A stretch of DNA of 48,493 nt from Tubiluchus corallicola (taxonomy: Eukaryota > Priapulida > Priapulimorpha > Priapulimorphida > Tubiluchidae): NCBI GenBank assembly GCA_030141605.1, contig JAQGDQ010000345.1, positions 204,062 to 252,554 of the forward strand. The letters are read 5' to 3'. Below, piece after piece: positions 32,822 to 46,200 of this stretch. A program made the position numbers and the translations under genes. Within the stretch, counting starts at the first letter, position 1; each line of letters begins with the position of its first letter. The notes beneath the pieces were generated by a model that was given only the letters and a program-made list of their open reading frames with translations, did no database searches and was not told the DNA's origin.

Positions 32822-35233
32822 CAATGATTCCTTCTTGTCTGCCACCTGGTGTTTGTTCCAAATTTGGTCTAAAGACAGAAAGTGGAAAAAGTCGGGACTG
32901 ATTCTGGATTTGAATTACGATTTTTACATTTAGTCCCCTGCTTGTACCAGTAGATGGCTCATCTCCTTGTGTACAAAGCGGGGTTTAATTTACCGCTAAA
33001 CGGCTCCATCATCCTTCCAAGTTTGGTTACTGTATTTTGATACTTGCATCTTCCCTCCATTTTCACAATTTGACGAGGCTAAAGCTCTGGTATGTTTTTA
33101 TTGAACGTTTGGTAGCTATTGATGAAAACAGGACATGTGTTGCTTACTGAATGAATATCTAGGCTGATGCAGCTGGGTGGCGTCATCAGCTCTGCGTAGT
33201 TCTGAATCTCAGCAAGTATTTTATGACCAAGCTTGCCTACTGAACGTTACTGATCAATATCGTGGCCTAGTTTAACCCCACACTTGCTGACTTTTGCCAT
33301 AGCAATGTGATGGCTCATGTTGGGAGCCGAGTGGACCACTGCGCCAAGTAGACCAATTGGTCTACTTGGGCTGCCCAAGTAGGACACTAGAGACAGGTCG
33401 TGAATTCACTCGTTAAGTGTACTGACACCGTCCGTTGTGCTTGTTTATGTAATAATAATAATTAAAAACGTTAATACACGTTGAATAATTTATTATACAT
33501 TTAATAAAATAAAAGAATTTTATTCTGAGCTGGTAGAACGGACAATATTAAATTTGGTTTCGATATTAATGTTGTTGAAGTGAAAAAACCTCACTTTTTT
33601 GCGAATTCAACATTTGTTTAAGGTATATCATTTTTGATTTTGTCTCACTTCACAAACAGGTGATCCGTTTCACTACCTCTTGGGCAAATAATTGTTTTCT
33701 TATAAGTAAACGTTCTAGCGATCTATGTGTCCTACATGGGCTAGCGAGCCATGTAGGACAGTGCCTTACATGTTACAATACTACTGATAATATTAAAACT
33801 AATTATCCTTGCTTTTCTTAAATGTTAAAAATTACTTTTTGGTGTTGTGAAGGCTTAGCAGCATCTGTCTCATTTTTAAATTTGCAATTATTTCTGTAAT
33901 AACTGTGTGCAGAATTTCTCTCTTTAAAGCATTAGATACTAGGTTTAATGTTATGATATATTAATGGAGTTAATCATAATGATGAAATTATTGTAAGAAA
34001 TGCATTTGTAAATTGCCAAGGAATATCCATTTCTAAAAGAAAGTTTGTTTTATGCTTTATTATGTCATAACAATACTTATAAACAATGGTAATATAAACT
34101 GGAAACAAGTTTTGCCAGAGCAAGTTTCTCGACAAAACTCGCTAGTGTCCTACTTGGGCTGCCCATGTAGGACACTACTTTTAGCGCATCAAGTGGTCTA
34201 CTTGGCGCAGTGGTCCAAACGGCTCCCAACAGCTCACTCTTACTTGCAGATACTTATGGGAGGGTGTGTTAGGGGCTGGTGTTACTTTTATTTACAAATA
34301 ATCAGTGGCGGCTCATAGTTAAAATTAGTGGGGGTGCTGCTTCAGGAAATTTTTAGCCATTGTTTTAATATCGTGTAAAACGAAACCAACGTACGCAATT
34401 TTAATTTTGTAATTTGTAGTTGTGATTTTAAACAAACAAATGTACGAAAGTTTATATATAAACTTGATAAATCGTAAACAAAAATTATTTCTTGCTTACT
34501 ATTAGCCTAAATTGTCGCAGTTCAAGCTTGATCCATTCGCGCTACGCACGTGACAACTGACCTGACAACAAACTGTGTGAGCGACAGTACTTTCTCTACC
34601 TGGGGTCAGACATGCACGCATTGCTACATGCCCACAACAGTCGAACACCGCGTTGCTGTGAGCCCCCTTGCTGGGCTGTGAAGCAAACAGTACTTCCCTC
34701 GCATGCTCTGGACCGTACAAGTATAAAGAAACATGTAAAGAAAGAAACCGTTACTTACAAAAAACACATATGGACACGATTCAGTTAGCAAAACAGCAAT
34801 CAACTTATGCAATTCAGCATCCTTAAGTATAAAATCAAAAGATGGATTAACAACATTTAAAACAGAACTAAAAACAATCTCCTAACTCACAAAAGACCCT
34901 TGTATAAAAACGATAAAGTAGAATTCATCAGTAATTGGAGAATATTAAAAAAAACATGTAACGCTTTAGACTCAAAAAATCAACTTACATGGCAAAAAAT
35001 GTATCAAAAACTATCAAGAAGTATTAAAATTCACAATTTCGTAAGTCACCATCATGTCATCATGTAGACAAATTTGTAGATACAGTATTTTAATCTGTTT
35101 ATTTTCATAATTTTTAACTTACACTAACTGACACAATTGCTTACATCAGTCTGTCACTGACTGGTTATACACTGATTTTATGTATAATGTAATTTGTTTT
35201 ACGCTGTACTAGTGTATAATTTTTGCAATAAAA

Positions 35234-35289
<56 letters not shown>

Positions 35290-37170
35290 CTCACTATATT
35301 GAATATTATCGATAATATTGACTGAATTAGGGGGCGCTGTAGTTCCACAGTACCTATACACGAGCCGCCCCTCCATTCTCACCAACTCTTCTTCACATGT
35401 AATCATTGATCATATTGGCACGCAATGTGTTAGCTTATCAATTAAAACATCAATTAATTAAATTTTAATTGAGGTCACCGAAAAGTGATCGTTTGAAAAC
35501 AGTATCATACTATTGACTTCTTATGTAATTAGTAGATTTCATAGTAAAACTACGCTAGTCGTTAGAGAGCTCTCGCATTTGATTCGATTTTGAAGTACTG
35601 ATTAAAAAAATTGATTTTTTATTTTTATTTTTTTTAGAAATGCATCGGTCTAAACCTTGATGCATCCATTTGGGTTGCTAAGATGAAGGTGCTGACCAAC
35701 GTGCCAAAGGTAATCTTTTTAACTAATTAATAATTTAATAATTAAACTAATTAATAATTTAATAATTTAACTAATTAATAATTTAACTAATTAATAATTT
35801 AGCTAATATTAATTAGTTAAGTGATCTCAATTTCCGTATCTTTGACTAAAGATAGAGTGCATCCACAATTGTGAAGATTTCTATATCAAACTTGACAAAA
35901 GTGTGGAAAGTGACGAAAAATAGGAGCTGAGTTCGCATTTGAATGAGAGATCTTGGTTTTAAGCTTTGATTTGAACCCCGGTGTTTTGGATTGTAAATTC
36001 AGTTTCGGTAACATCCCTGCATTCGTGCAAAATTCCGTTGCATCTGATTTTTACGGCATGTCAGTTTGTTTATGCTGTAAGCTATATAAACTAATGAAAG
36101 TCATATAATTGTCGTGCACAAACTTACAGATAACAGTAACTGTAATAAAATGTTACATCTTGTTGTAATTCTCCGGTAAATTAGCATCCGGTTTCCTAGC
36201 AAGGGTTGATTTTTTTTTGGTTTTCAAGTATTTTTTGATAAAATTTTAGCTTGGTATTTTAGGGAATGGAGGAAATGACATTTTGTAAGTGTGGCGACAT
36301 TTTACGGCCAAAGTGTCACTAACGAAATTTTGCAGCAATAGACCTCAGTTTGAGGAGATTTAATTTACATGTGTAAACGTTGCAGTCGTGTGAAGTAAAC
36401 AGTGTTCTGAGGAAAAGTTTGTTTCGTTGTAGGAACTGAAGGACCCGTTAAACTATGGTCTTTATTATCCTGCCTGCAACGGGAAAGCCGGAAAATTCTT
36501 AGAGGAAGAGCGAATGTTTCGCGAATATTGTGCATCCGGTCCTGTGGCTTATTTAGAGGTGATTATTGTTATTATAAGTCTTTTATTTGCACACAAACAC
36601 AAATTATAATACATTATGTACAAGTGCTGCCCTCTATTTGTACGACTTAACGGTTAATACAATCAACCCAGCAGTTAAATATATATGTATAAGTTGATGT
36701 CGCAATTACGTCATAAATTATTTACAATGTCTTTCTCTTTACCTAACATAAATAAAATTATATAATTTTATGTAACAATTTTCTGAGAGAATGTTCTCAC
36801 TTGAAATACCACATACTTTTAGTGTACCATAATGTATAAACATTTAAGTATTATCATTCTATCTATACCATGGAAAAAATACAATTACAAAAATACAAAA
36901 ATCAAAGTGCAAGAACAAATACAAAATACAACAAATGCAATTATGCAATGTTGCAAAAACGTGAGTTTGTATAAATAGCCCATATAATCTGATCTTATAA
37001 AATCATATTTTATGTTATAACTACAGGGAAGTAGTAAAAACACAAAATCTAGATAATTAAAATTGATCACAAACGAGATTAAGTTACACAATCACAGCAC
37101 AATGTTTATTCAGCACTCAGAGTTTACCACCAAGATCTAATTGCCTCCTTTATCACATTAATTTAAGTAA

Positions 37171-37242
<72 letters not shown>

Positions 37243-40200
37243 ACAAATACAATCCGAATGGCTAATGCTTAGATCTAGTTAATTTTACCTTGCACAGTTT
37301 TAAGTTAGAGGTGAAGTGAGTCAAGAAATACACATCTAGCATAACTGAGCAGGAATTGCATCAATTATGGCTTCTGTTATTATTTTCTATGTATCACCGA
37401 GCTTGCTTACTACAATGTACTCAGTACATGAACTCATCTGAATGTACAATAGACAAACTCAACTCAATGTTCAATGTACAGTAGACAAACTCATCTCAAT
37501 GTTCAATGTACAGTACATGAACTCATCTGAATGTACAATAGACGAACTCATCTCAATGTTCAATGTACAGTACATGAACTCATCTGAATGTACAGTAGAC
37601 AACCTCATCTCAATGTTCAATGTACAGCAGACAACCTCATCTCAATGTTCAATGTACAGTACATGAACTCATCTGAATGTACAATAGACAAACTCATCTC
37701 AATGTTCAATGTACAGTACATGAACTCATCTGAATGTACAATAGACGAACTCATCTCAATGTTCAATGTACAGTACATGAACTCATCTGAATGTACAGTA
37801 GACAACCTCATCTCAATGTTCAATGTACATTACATGAAGTCATCTCAATGTACAGTAGACAAACTCATCTCAATGTTCAATGTACAGTACATGAACTCAT
37901 CTCAATGTACAGTAGACAAACTCATCTCAATGTTCAATGTACAGTACATGAACTCATCTGAATGTACAATAGACGAACTCATCTCAATGGTCAATGTACA
38001 GTACATGAACTCATCTGAATGTACAGTAGACAACCTCATCTCAATGTTCAATGTACAGTACATGAACTCATATCAATTTACAATAGACAACCTCATCTCA
38101 ATGTTCAATGTACAGTACATGAACTCATCTGAATGTACAGTAGACAACCTCATCTCAATGCTCAATGTACAGTACATGTACTCATCTCAATGCTCAATGT
38201 ACAGTAGACAACCTCATCTCAATGCTCAATGTACAGTACATGTACTCATCTCAATGCTCAATGTACAGTACATGTACTCATCTCAATGCTCAATGTACAG
38301 TACATGAACTCATCTCAATGTTCAATGTACAGTACATGAACTCATCTCAATGTTCAATGTACAGTACATGAACTCATCTCAATGCTCAATGTACAGTACA
38401 TGAACTCATCTCAATGCTCAATGTACAGTACATGAACTCATCTCAATGTTCAATGTACAGTACATGAACTCATCTCTATGTTCAATGTACAGTACATGAA
38501 TTCATCTTAATTCTTCCTTCTCTTGTTTTAGTTCAAATACAAACGAAGGTTATATAAATCAATAAACCTGGATGAGAAATTACTGCGTCAACTTCACACG
38601 AAGGTAAATCAACATCGCACTGATTACATTGTTATAAAACTTTTCATTTGCATAGCGCAACTTTCCGATATTGACTTTGTTAACAGTGTTAATTTGCTTT
38701 GTTTACGCCGGTCATTGACTTCCGCTGTTAAAGGACAACAAAACACTTCATAAACAAAGGCTTACAGCTTACAGGCTAAAGCCAAGTCTCTCGGGAAGTT
38801 GATCTTGTTCTAATATTTTAGAAAAATGTTTGAAAGTTTCAGCAATGAAATTGTGATAAGCGCCTCGTGTAATTAATAATTTCAATTTAAAATCGCTTGG
38901 GCGCGCTCCTTTTTGTGAAAAATGGCGTCGTCTGGTTTCCGTGCAATATAAACAATTACTCTGCCAAGAGATTCAGTAATCTTTTTTTGACTTTTAGAGC
39001 AAACTCTATAAACTAAGTAACCCACTTAGTACCTACTGTATGCTCACATGTTTACATGTGTATGTGAAAGTCAACAAAAGTCTGTGAATTAATTACATTT
39101 ACGCAATTACTGCATACTACTTACACATTTTACGGTAACCACTTTAACCTTGGTCATAATTGATCAAATGGCTAATTTTTGCATAAATGCAGTTAAATAT
39201 GACGCTAGAATAACTGAACTCCTGCACAGCATTCAAACTGCCCGGCGTACACCAGCTTACGTCATTTTTTTTCAAATATGCCGGCAGCGACGTTTGTTTG
39301 GCGAGAAATCTTTTCCGAATCCAATGGTTGCAATAATATGTCCTGCTAAAGTAGTTAATAAACTGTTTGCAGCTTCTAGAAGTTTACTATTGCAAACTGT
39401 CGTGTTTAGTTTCTCTCGGAAGGCTCGTAGAGAAAACCAGAAAACACTTCAAATTGAACTAGTTTATTAAGCGAGAATTCTACAACACAAAAGTATGAAG
39501 GAACGCGAAATGATTACACTAAACATGAAAATCTGGAAAACGTTTAAGTGTATCTGAGAATGCAAGTATACAAGAGAATGGGTAAGTATATATCCGTACG
39601 AAATCTGTGTGCTCCCCTGTCAGCGGCCTGCTTCGCCTTATATAGGGTGCCCGAGAAGTTTCTAGAAGTTCCTTTCCAGAACATTCTACACCGTAAGACG
39701 ATTATTCTAACGGAACATTCTACAATGTTCTATTTAATTCTAATAGATGCCAGCGATCTCCACAACACAAATTTCGAAACAAAATAGTGAACTCACATAA
39801 ACCAGTGCATCCTTTAAAGAAAAACAGGATGATTTTTCATTTCCTACCCCATCTTGAAGTAAGGCAAAGTGTACATTTTAACACCTATAATAATGCCAAG
39901 GGGTCTCTGATGATTAACTAATAGGTTAAACGCTCAAATTACGGCGAGCGAGCGCAAATAATGATGACATCACAAATTAACATAATTTTCAACAGCACAA
40001 ACATTCCACGAGTGTGTTACTGAACAGTGTATAACAATCAGTGCAATATATAAAACTCTGCAAATTTGTAAGCTTAAACTTTAGATCTCAAGTTTAGCAC
40101 TGTATTCACGAGTGAGCTCTTAAACGTGTGCACTACGTCACAACTGAACCTCTGAACTAACAGGTAGTGCATCCGGTTTTTACGTAACACATTTCCGAGG

Positions 40201-43200
40201 TGCAGGCGCTAGCAACTGTCTAACTAGCGAATGGCGAAATGCACGTAACAAAATTAGCCGCAGGAATGCAAGTTGCATTTCACGAGTCATTCTTGAAAAA
40301 ATAGTGCCTTCCCTTTCAATACTTTATAGGGTAGATTGTTTTGAGCTTAGATCTAATTTAAGATTAGATCCAGTTTTGCTTAAGGTTTTTGCACAGTGGC
40401 AGCTGTTGCATGTAGACCGTTTTAAGTGTTTCTATGCTTCTTCTCGATCAAAACAATTTCTCCTAATTTCACATCTCTGCATACAAACTTTTGAAGAATA
40501 CAGGGCTAGTTTTGCATGATAGCCTCACAGTTTTTCCACTGGATAATGTCACTCGATGAAAATATGCATGTAATGACTTCTTTCAGGCAACTTTGAAGCG
40601 ATTTCTGGAGTACGTAAAATCAAACAACATTGTGAAGGTGGGCAAGCTGGTTGCAAAAGGTTTGGATCCAAATTTTCACGAGCGAGACAGCGGAGGTAAA
40701 CTTTAGTTTTTAAATTTTAAATTTACCTTATCAAGTGTTCATCACCGTTTCATTCCTGAATCATGTGATTTTTTTGTGATTTCGTGAAATCTTTTTGCCA
40801 GTATCATCTCTCATCATTGGTGTTAATACTTGTCATATGTACAGGACGATACATAAACTTTTGCTAGGGGGTTAAAAGAATAACTATTGTTGCATGTTAC
40901 AAAAACACAAATTCTTACATTAAAATGTTTGATGAGACAACAGAGAATCTATCATGTTCTCAAAGTTTAATGTGAAAACTCAGCACGTCTCTCTCAGCCT
41001 GCAATCTCGATGCGTATGCAGAGAGCTGTACTACCTCTAAGACTGATACAAAGTGTCTCTCTCAGCCTGCAATCTCGATGCGTATGCAGAGAGCTGTACT
41101 ACCTCTAAGACTGATACAAAGTGTCTCTCTCAGCCTGCAATCTCGTTGCCTATGCAGAGAGCTGTACTACCTCTAAGACTGATACAAAGTGTCTCCCTCA
41201 ACCTGTAATCTCGATGCATATGCAGAGAACTGTACTACCTCTAAGACTGATACAAAGTGTCTCTCTCAGCCTGCAATCTCAATGCGTATGCAGAGAGCTG
41301 TACTACCTCTAAGACTGATACAAAGTGTCTCTCTCAGCCTGCAATCTCGATGCATATGCAGAGAGCTGTACTACCTCTAAGACTGATACAAAGTGTCTCT
41401 CTCAGCCTGCAATCTCAACACGTATGCAGAGAACTGTACTGCCTCTAAGACTGATACAAAGTGTCTCTCTCAGCCTGCAATCTCAATGCGTATGCAGAGA
41501 GCTGTACTACCTCTAAGACTGATACAAAGTGTCTCTCTCAGCCTGCAATCTCGATGCGTATGCAGAGAGCTGTACTGCCTCTAAGACTGATACAAAGTGT
41601 CTCTCTCAGCCTGCAATCTCAATGCGTATGTAGAGAGCTGTACTGCCTCTAAGACTGATACAAAGTGTCTCTCTCAGCCTGTAATCTCAATGCGTATGCA
41701 GAGAGCTGTACTACCTCTAAGACTGATACAAAGTGTCTCTCTCAGCCTGCAATCTCGATGCGTATGCAGAGAGCTGTACTACCTCTAAGACTGATACAAA
41801 GTGTCTCTCTCAGCCTGCAATCTCGATGCGTATGCAGAGAGCTGTACAACCTCTAAGACTGATACAAAGTGTCTCTCTCAGCCTGCAATCTCGATGCGTA
41901 TGCAGAGAGCTGTACTACCTCTAAGACTGATACAAAGTGTCTCTCTCAGCCTGCAATCTCGATGCGTATGCAGAGAACTGTACAACCTCTAAGACTGATA
42001 CAAAGTGTCTCTCTCAGCCTGCAATCTCAATGCGTATGCAGAGAGCTGTACTACCTCTAAGACTGATACAAAGTGTCTCTCTCAGCCTGCAATCTTGATG
42101 CGTGTGCACAGAGCTGTACATCCTCTAAGACTGATACAAAGTGTCTCTCTCAGCCTGCAATCTCAACACGTATGCAGAGAGCTGTACAACCTCTAAGACT
42201 GATACAAAGTGTCTCTCTCAGCCTGCAATCTCGATGCGTATGCAGAGAGCTGTACTACCTCTAAGACTGATACAAAGTGTCTCTCTCAGCCTGCAATCTC
42301 GATGCGTATGCAGAGAGCTGTACAACCTCTAAGACTGATACAAAGTGTCTCTCTCAGCCTGCAATCTCGATGCGTATGCAGAGAGCTGTACTACCTCTAA
42401 GACTGATGCAAAGCGAACCATAATGTTGTTGTTATTGTTCTTTGTTTTGGAATAGTAAACAAATTGTTTTCTCTACCAAAGTGTTTGGCAAAGTAAACGT
42501 AAACTGTTCTTTTTCAAGACTGCAGTTCTAAAGTCGTTTCTCACAACTTCTGTTTAAACATAATTTAATATAGTGTTGGATTAGAGACAGTTAAAAAACA
42601 TGATTTAGGATTCTCACCACAACTATATACATTATTTACGCAAATATTTACAGTAAGAATTCACTATACCTTCACAAACAAGCTGACAAGTTTTACTACA
42701 ATATTACATTAGACATTAGTAACATTTACAGTAAGAATTTACTATACCTTCACAAACAAGCTGACAAGTTTTACTACAAGGTTTCATTAGATATTAGTAA
42801 CAAATGACAGTTAAAAAATATTAATGTACGAATGTTTAAGACTGACACGTATTTCATATCAGATAGCGTAGTGTATAGCGTACTGTACACTATATCAGAG
42901 ACACTAGTGTAATTAAAACGTTTATAGATATTGTAAAAGAACTAACCCAAAATGATCTTATAGTAAATTGATTATACATTGATTACAAATATTGGATATA
43001 TATTTAGAATAAGTAAATCGTAATGCAAAATTGTCAGCTTGTTTAGTAAGAAATTTATTTAATGCACATAGTGTAAAGACTTATTTAACATTTTTGTACT
43101 TTTGTGCCCCGCAAATAGAGGGCTCATTGTATAATTTTCAATAAAGATTTTTAATAATTAATAATAATTGCTAGAAAGCTAAATACTTCAGCTTGTCTAA

Positions 43201-46200
43201 GTATATTATGTAACTCACCTGTAATTTAATTGCATTATTGATTGCTAGTAATTTGATTGCTGTTTGCACTACGTGATGCTTTAAACATTTTCTTATTACC
43301 AGTTCACCTGCCGGGGTAATTAATTTGTATCATAATCGATGAATTTTCGTCGTCTGTTTGCAGAGATTCCGTTGTCGTTGGCAACGAAACTGGACAAGCC
43401 GCACAAGATGCTGACGACATTAGTCAACGGTGGCGCTCACATAGATTTTCGAACGAGAGACGGTTTTACGGCGCTTCACGTAGCAGCTATTCGGGGTTGT
43501 GCAACGGCTATTGAGGTATTTCTGCAATAAATTGCGCGAAGATGTCGACATTGTTGTTTGTAATTAATAAAATTTTTGTCTTTAAGATTCATCATTTTAA
43601 CGCCGTTATGATGCTGTAATTAAACCTTTAGCCGACCAAGGGGGTTTTTATATTACGATAAAGACGAAACGGGGTAAAAAAATTACCCATGAAAGTTTTG
43701 CTTAACCCTTTCAGTCCCAAATTATTTTTTTAATAAGAAAAAAATTTTTGGCTTGGTACTTTTGTTCAGTGTGTCCATCTTGTTTACACATAATAATAAT
43801 TTTTTTCTACCTGTGCCCGCGTGCTAAATATAGCCTGTATCCCATGGGACACATTGGGATTCAATGGAAGCATAAAATGTGCTTCATTTTGCAACTGCTG
43901 ATAATTTTCTAAAGTATTTAAGACATTTAGTATGCATGCTATGCTGATCTGTACAAAGTCGTTTCTAAAGTACTGTACCTTGCGCAGTTTTTAATGCCAT
44001 GTAGATTTTCTAGTTTGCCACATTCTCGTATCCCACGGGATACAACGGGTATGAAAGGGTTAATGTGTTTTACTAACTGGATAGATTGACCAAATGGTAA
44101 TCGAGGTGCCCCTATTAGTAAAAAACCAAGTTCTACGGCAAGTTGGCATAGATATAAGAGGGTACCAAGGTTAAAAAGAGGATTTCCGCCATTGTACTAT
44201 ATTGTTCATGCTATATTATTTATGCTTTTTTTCAAATCTTGTTGAATTTTTTTCTAATAGGCTAACGGCGTTCACTGTTTAAGTCTAAGACGTCCACTTC
44301 ATCTTCACTTGCTGGGTCTTCTAAAATTTTATCTTCATCAGCTTCAAGCTTAGTCTCCTCTACAGCTAAAGTTCCTTCCATATTATTTGAATGAAGAATG
44401 TCCACGAACTTTGATATGAAATTTTAACAACAGAATTTTTTACGATTCTATGAAGCATTTACTTAAAAATTACTCCATGACATCAAATTAGATGAACCCG
44501 GCAGAGAAACACATAAATGCAGTTTTCAATATACTTTGCTATTTAAAACTTACACAATTATGCTAACAAAAACAACCTTGTTAATATAAATCTTAGACCG
44601 GTGGACTATTTTGTGGTCCCAATTTTAAATAAATAAATAATATGTTCTACTTTCAATGACTAGGTCAGCAATACTGTTCAAAAACTTGTACGAGTTTTAG
44701 AAAATACATTCGTAGCAGCATAGCAGAGAAAAGTGATGCGCTTAACCCTTAGCCGACCAAGGTGGGGTAAAAAATCACCCTGGGAGTGAGTGCTCACATT
44801 TTTTATATTTGATGCACACAACGAAAAATTTTCAAACTTGTAGTGATCTAAAAGTATTATTCATGCATTTTTACAAAGCACGTGTACCAGACACTACCTG
44901 ATGTGGGGGAACTTACTACCTCCTAGGTTTTTTGGTAGGCAAAATTTTTGAATTTACTTGCAGTACTTTCTGGCAGCACCGTGTGTTTACATTTAAAACT
45001 GAGAAGTAATAATAATAATAATAATAGTAATAATAATGATAATAATAATAATAATAATAAATTTGTTACCTGCTTCTTTAATTACAGACACTCTTAGACT
45101 TACGTGCCTCCCCTAATTACAAGGATAGCAAAGAGCTTACTCCGCTGTACTACAACTGTATCCACGGTGCTAATCCGGCCTGCAGTGAACTACTGTTGAA
45201 AGAACGAGCTTACATCGGCGCGAGAGATTCGCAAGGCTTGCAAGAAATACATCTGGTGCGTGCACACGTAACACGTATTTCTGATTTTCCGACTTACAGT
45301 CATAGAGCTTTAGAAGTTTCAGTAAAGTGTTTAGGTGTAGTGGATGTAGTTGTCTGCATTGACACTCTAGCATTATCAGTTGTTTGCATGTGTTGCTGTG
45401 TGTCGTAATTAGTTATGGTATGTCCTCGCTTAACGACTCTCCATTTAGCGACGTTTCGTTTTAACGACGCTGGACATTTCATACCTTTTTCTCCCTTAGT
45501 AACATACGTTTTGCTTTAACGACGTTGAACATTTCATACCTTTTTCTCGCTTAGTAACACACGTTTCGTTTTTACGACGTTGAACATTTCATACCTTTTT
45601 CTCGCTTAGTAACACACGTTTCATTTTAACGACGCTGAACATTTCATACCTTTTTCTCATTTAGTAACGCACTTTTCGTTTTAACGACGCTGAACATTTC
45701 ATACCTTTTTCTCCCTTAGTAACACACGTTTCGCTTTAACGACGCCGAACATTTCATACCTTTTTCTCACTTAGTAACACACGTTTCGTTTTTACGACGC
45801 TGAACATTTCATACCTTCTTCTCACTTAGTAACACACGTTTCGTTTTAACGACGCTGAACATTTCATACCTTTTTCTCCCTTAGTAACACACGTTTCGTT
45901 TTAACGACGCTGAACATTTCATACCTTTTTCTCCCTTAGTAACACACGTTTCATTTTAACGACGCTGAACATTTCATACCTTTTTCTCCCTTAGTAACAC
46001 ACGTTTCATTTTAACGACGTTGAACATTTCATACCTTTTTCTCGCTTAGTAACACACGTTTCGTTTTAACGACGTTGAACATTTCATAGCTTTCTCTCCC
46101 TTACTAACACACGTTTCGTTTTAACGACGCTGAACATTTCATACCTATAGCAACCAGCATGTAGATAAAAATGCACCACGGTTGCCCTAAGGCTTGTCTT

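Noticed and set aside
37588-38307. 239-codon repetitive open frame in SHANK intron 3
   Set aside because: It is the by-product of a 57-bp repeat (19 codons) without stops; other frames and the opposite strand are also partly open, and no gene-like ends are present.
40988-42412. CRISPR-like regular array
   Set aside because: Units are directly adjacent with no unique spacers, and the context is an animal intron. It is a minisatellite.
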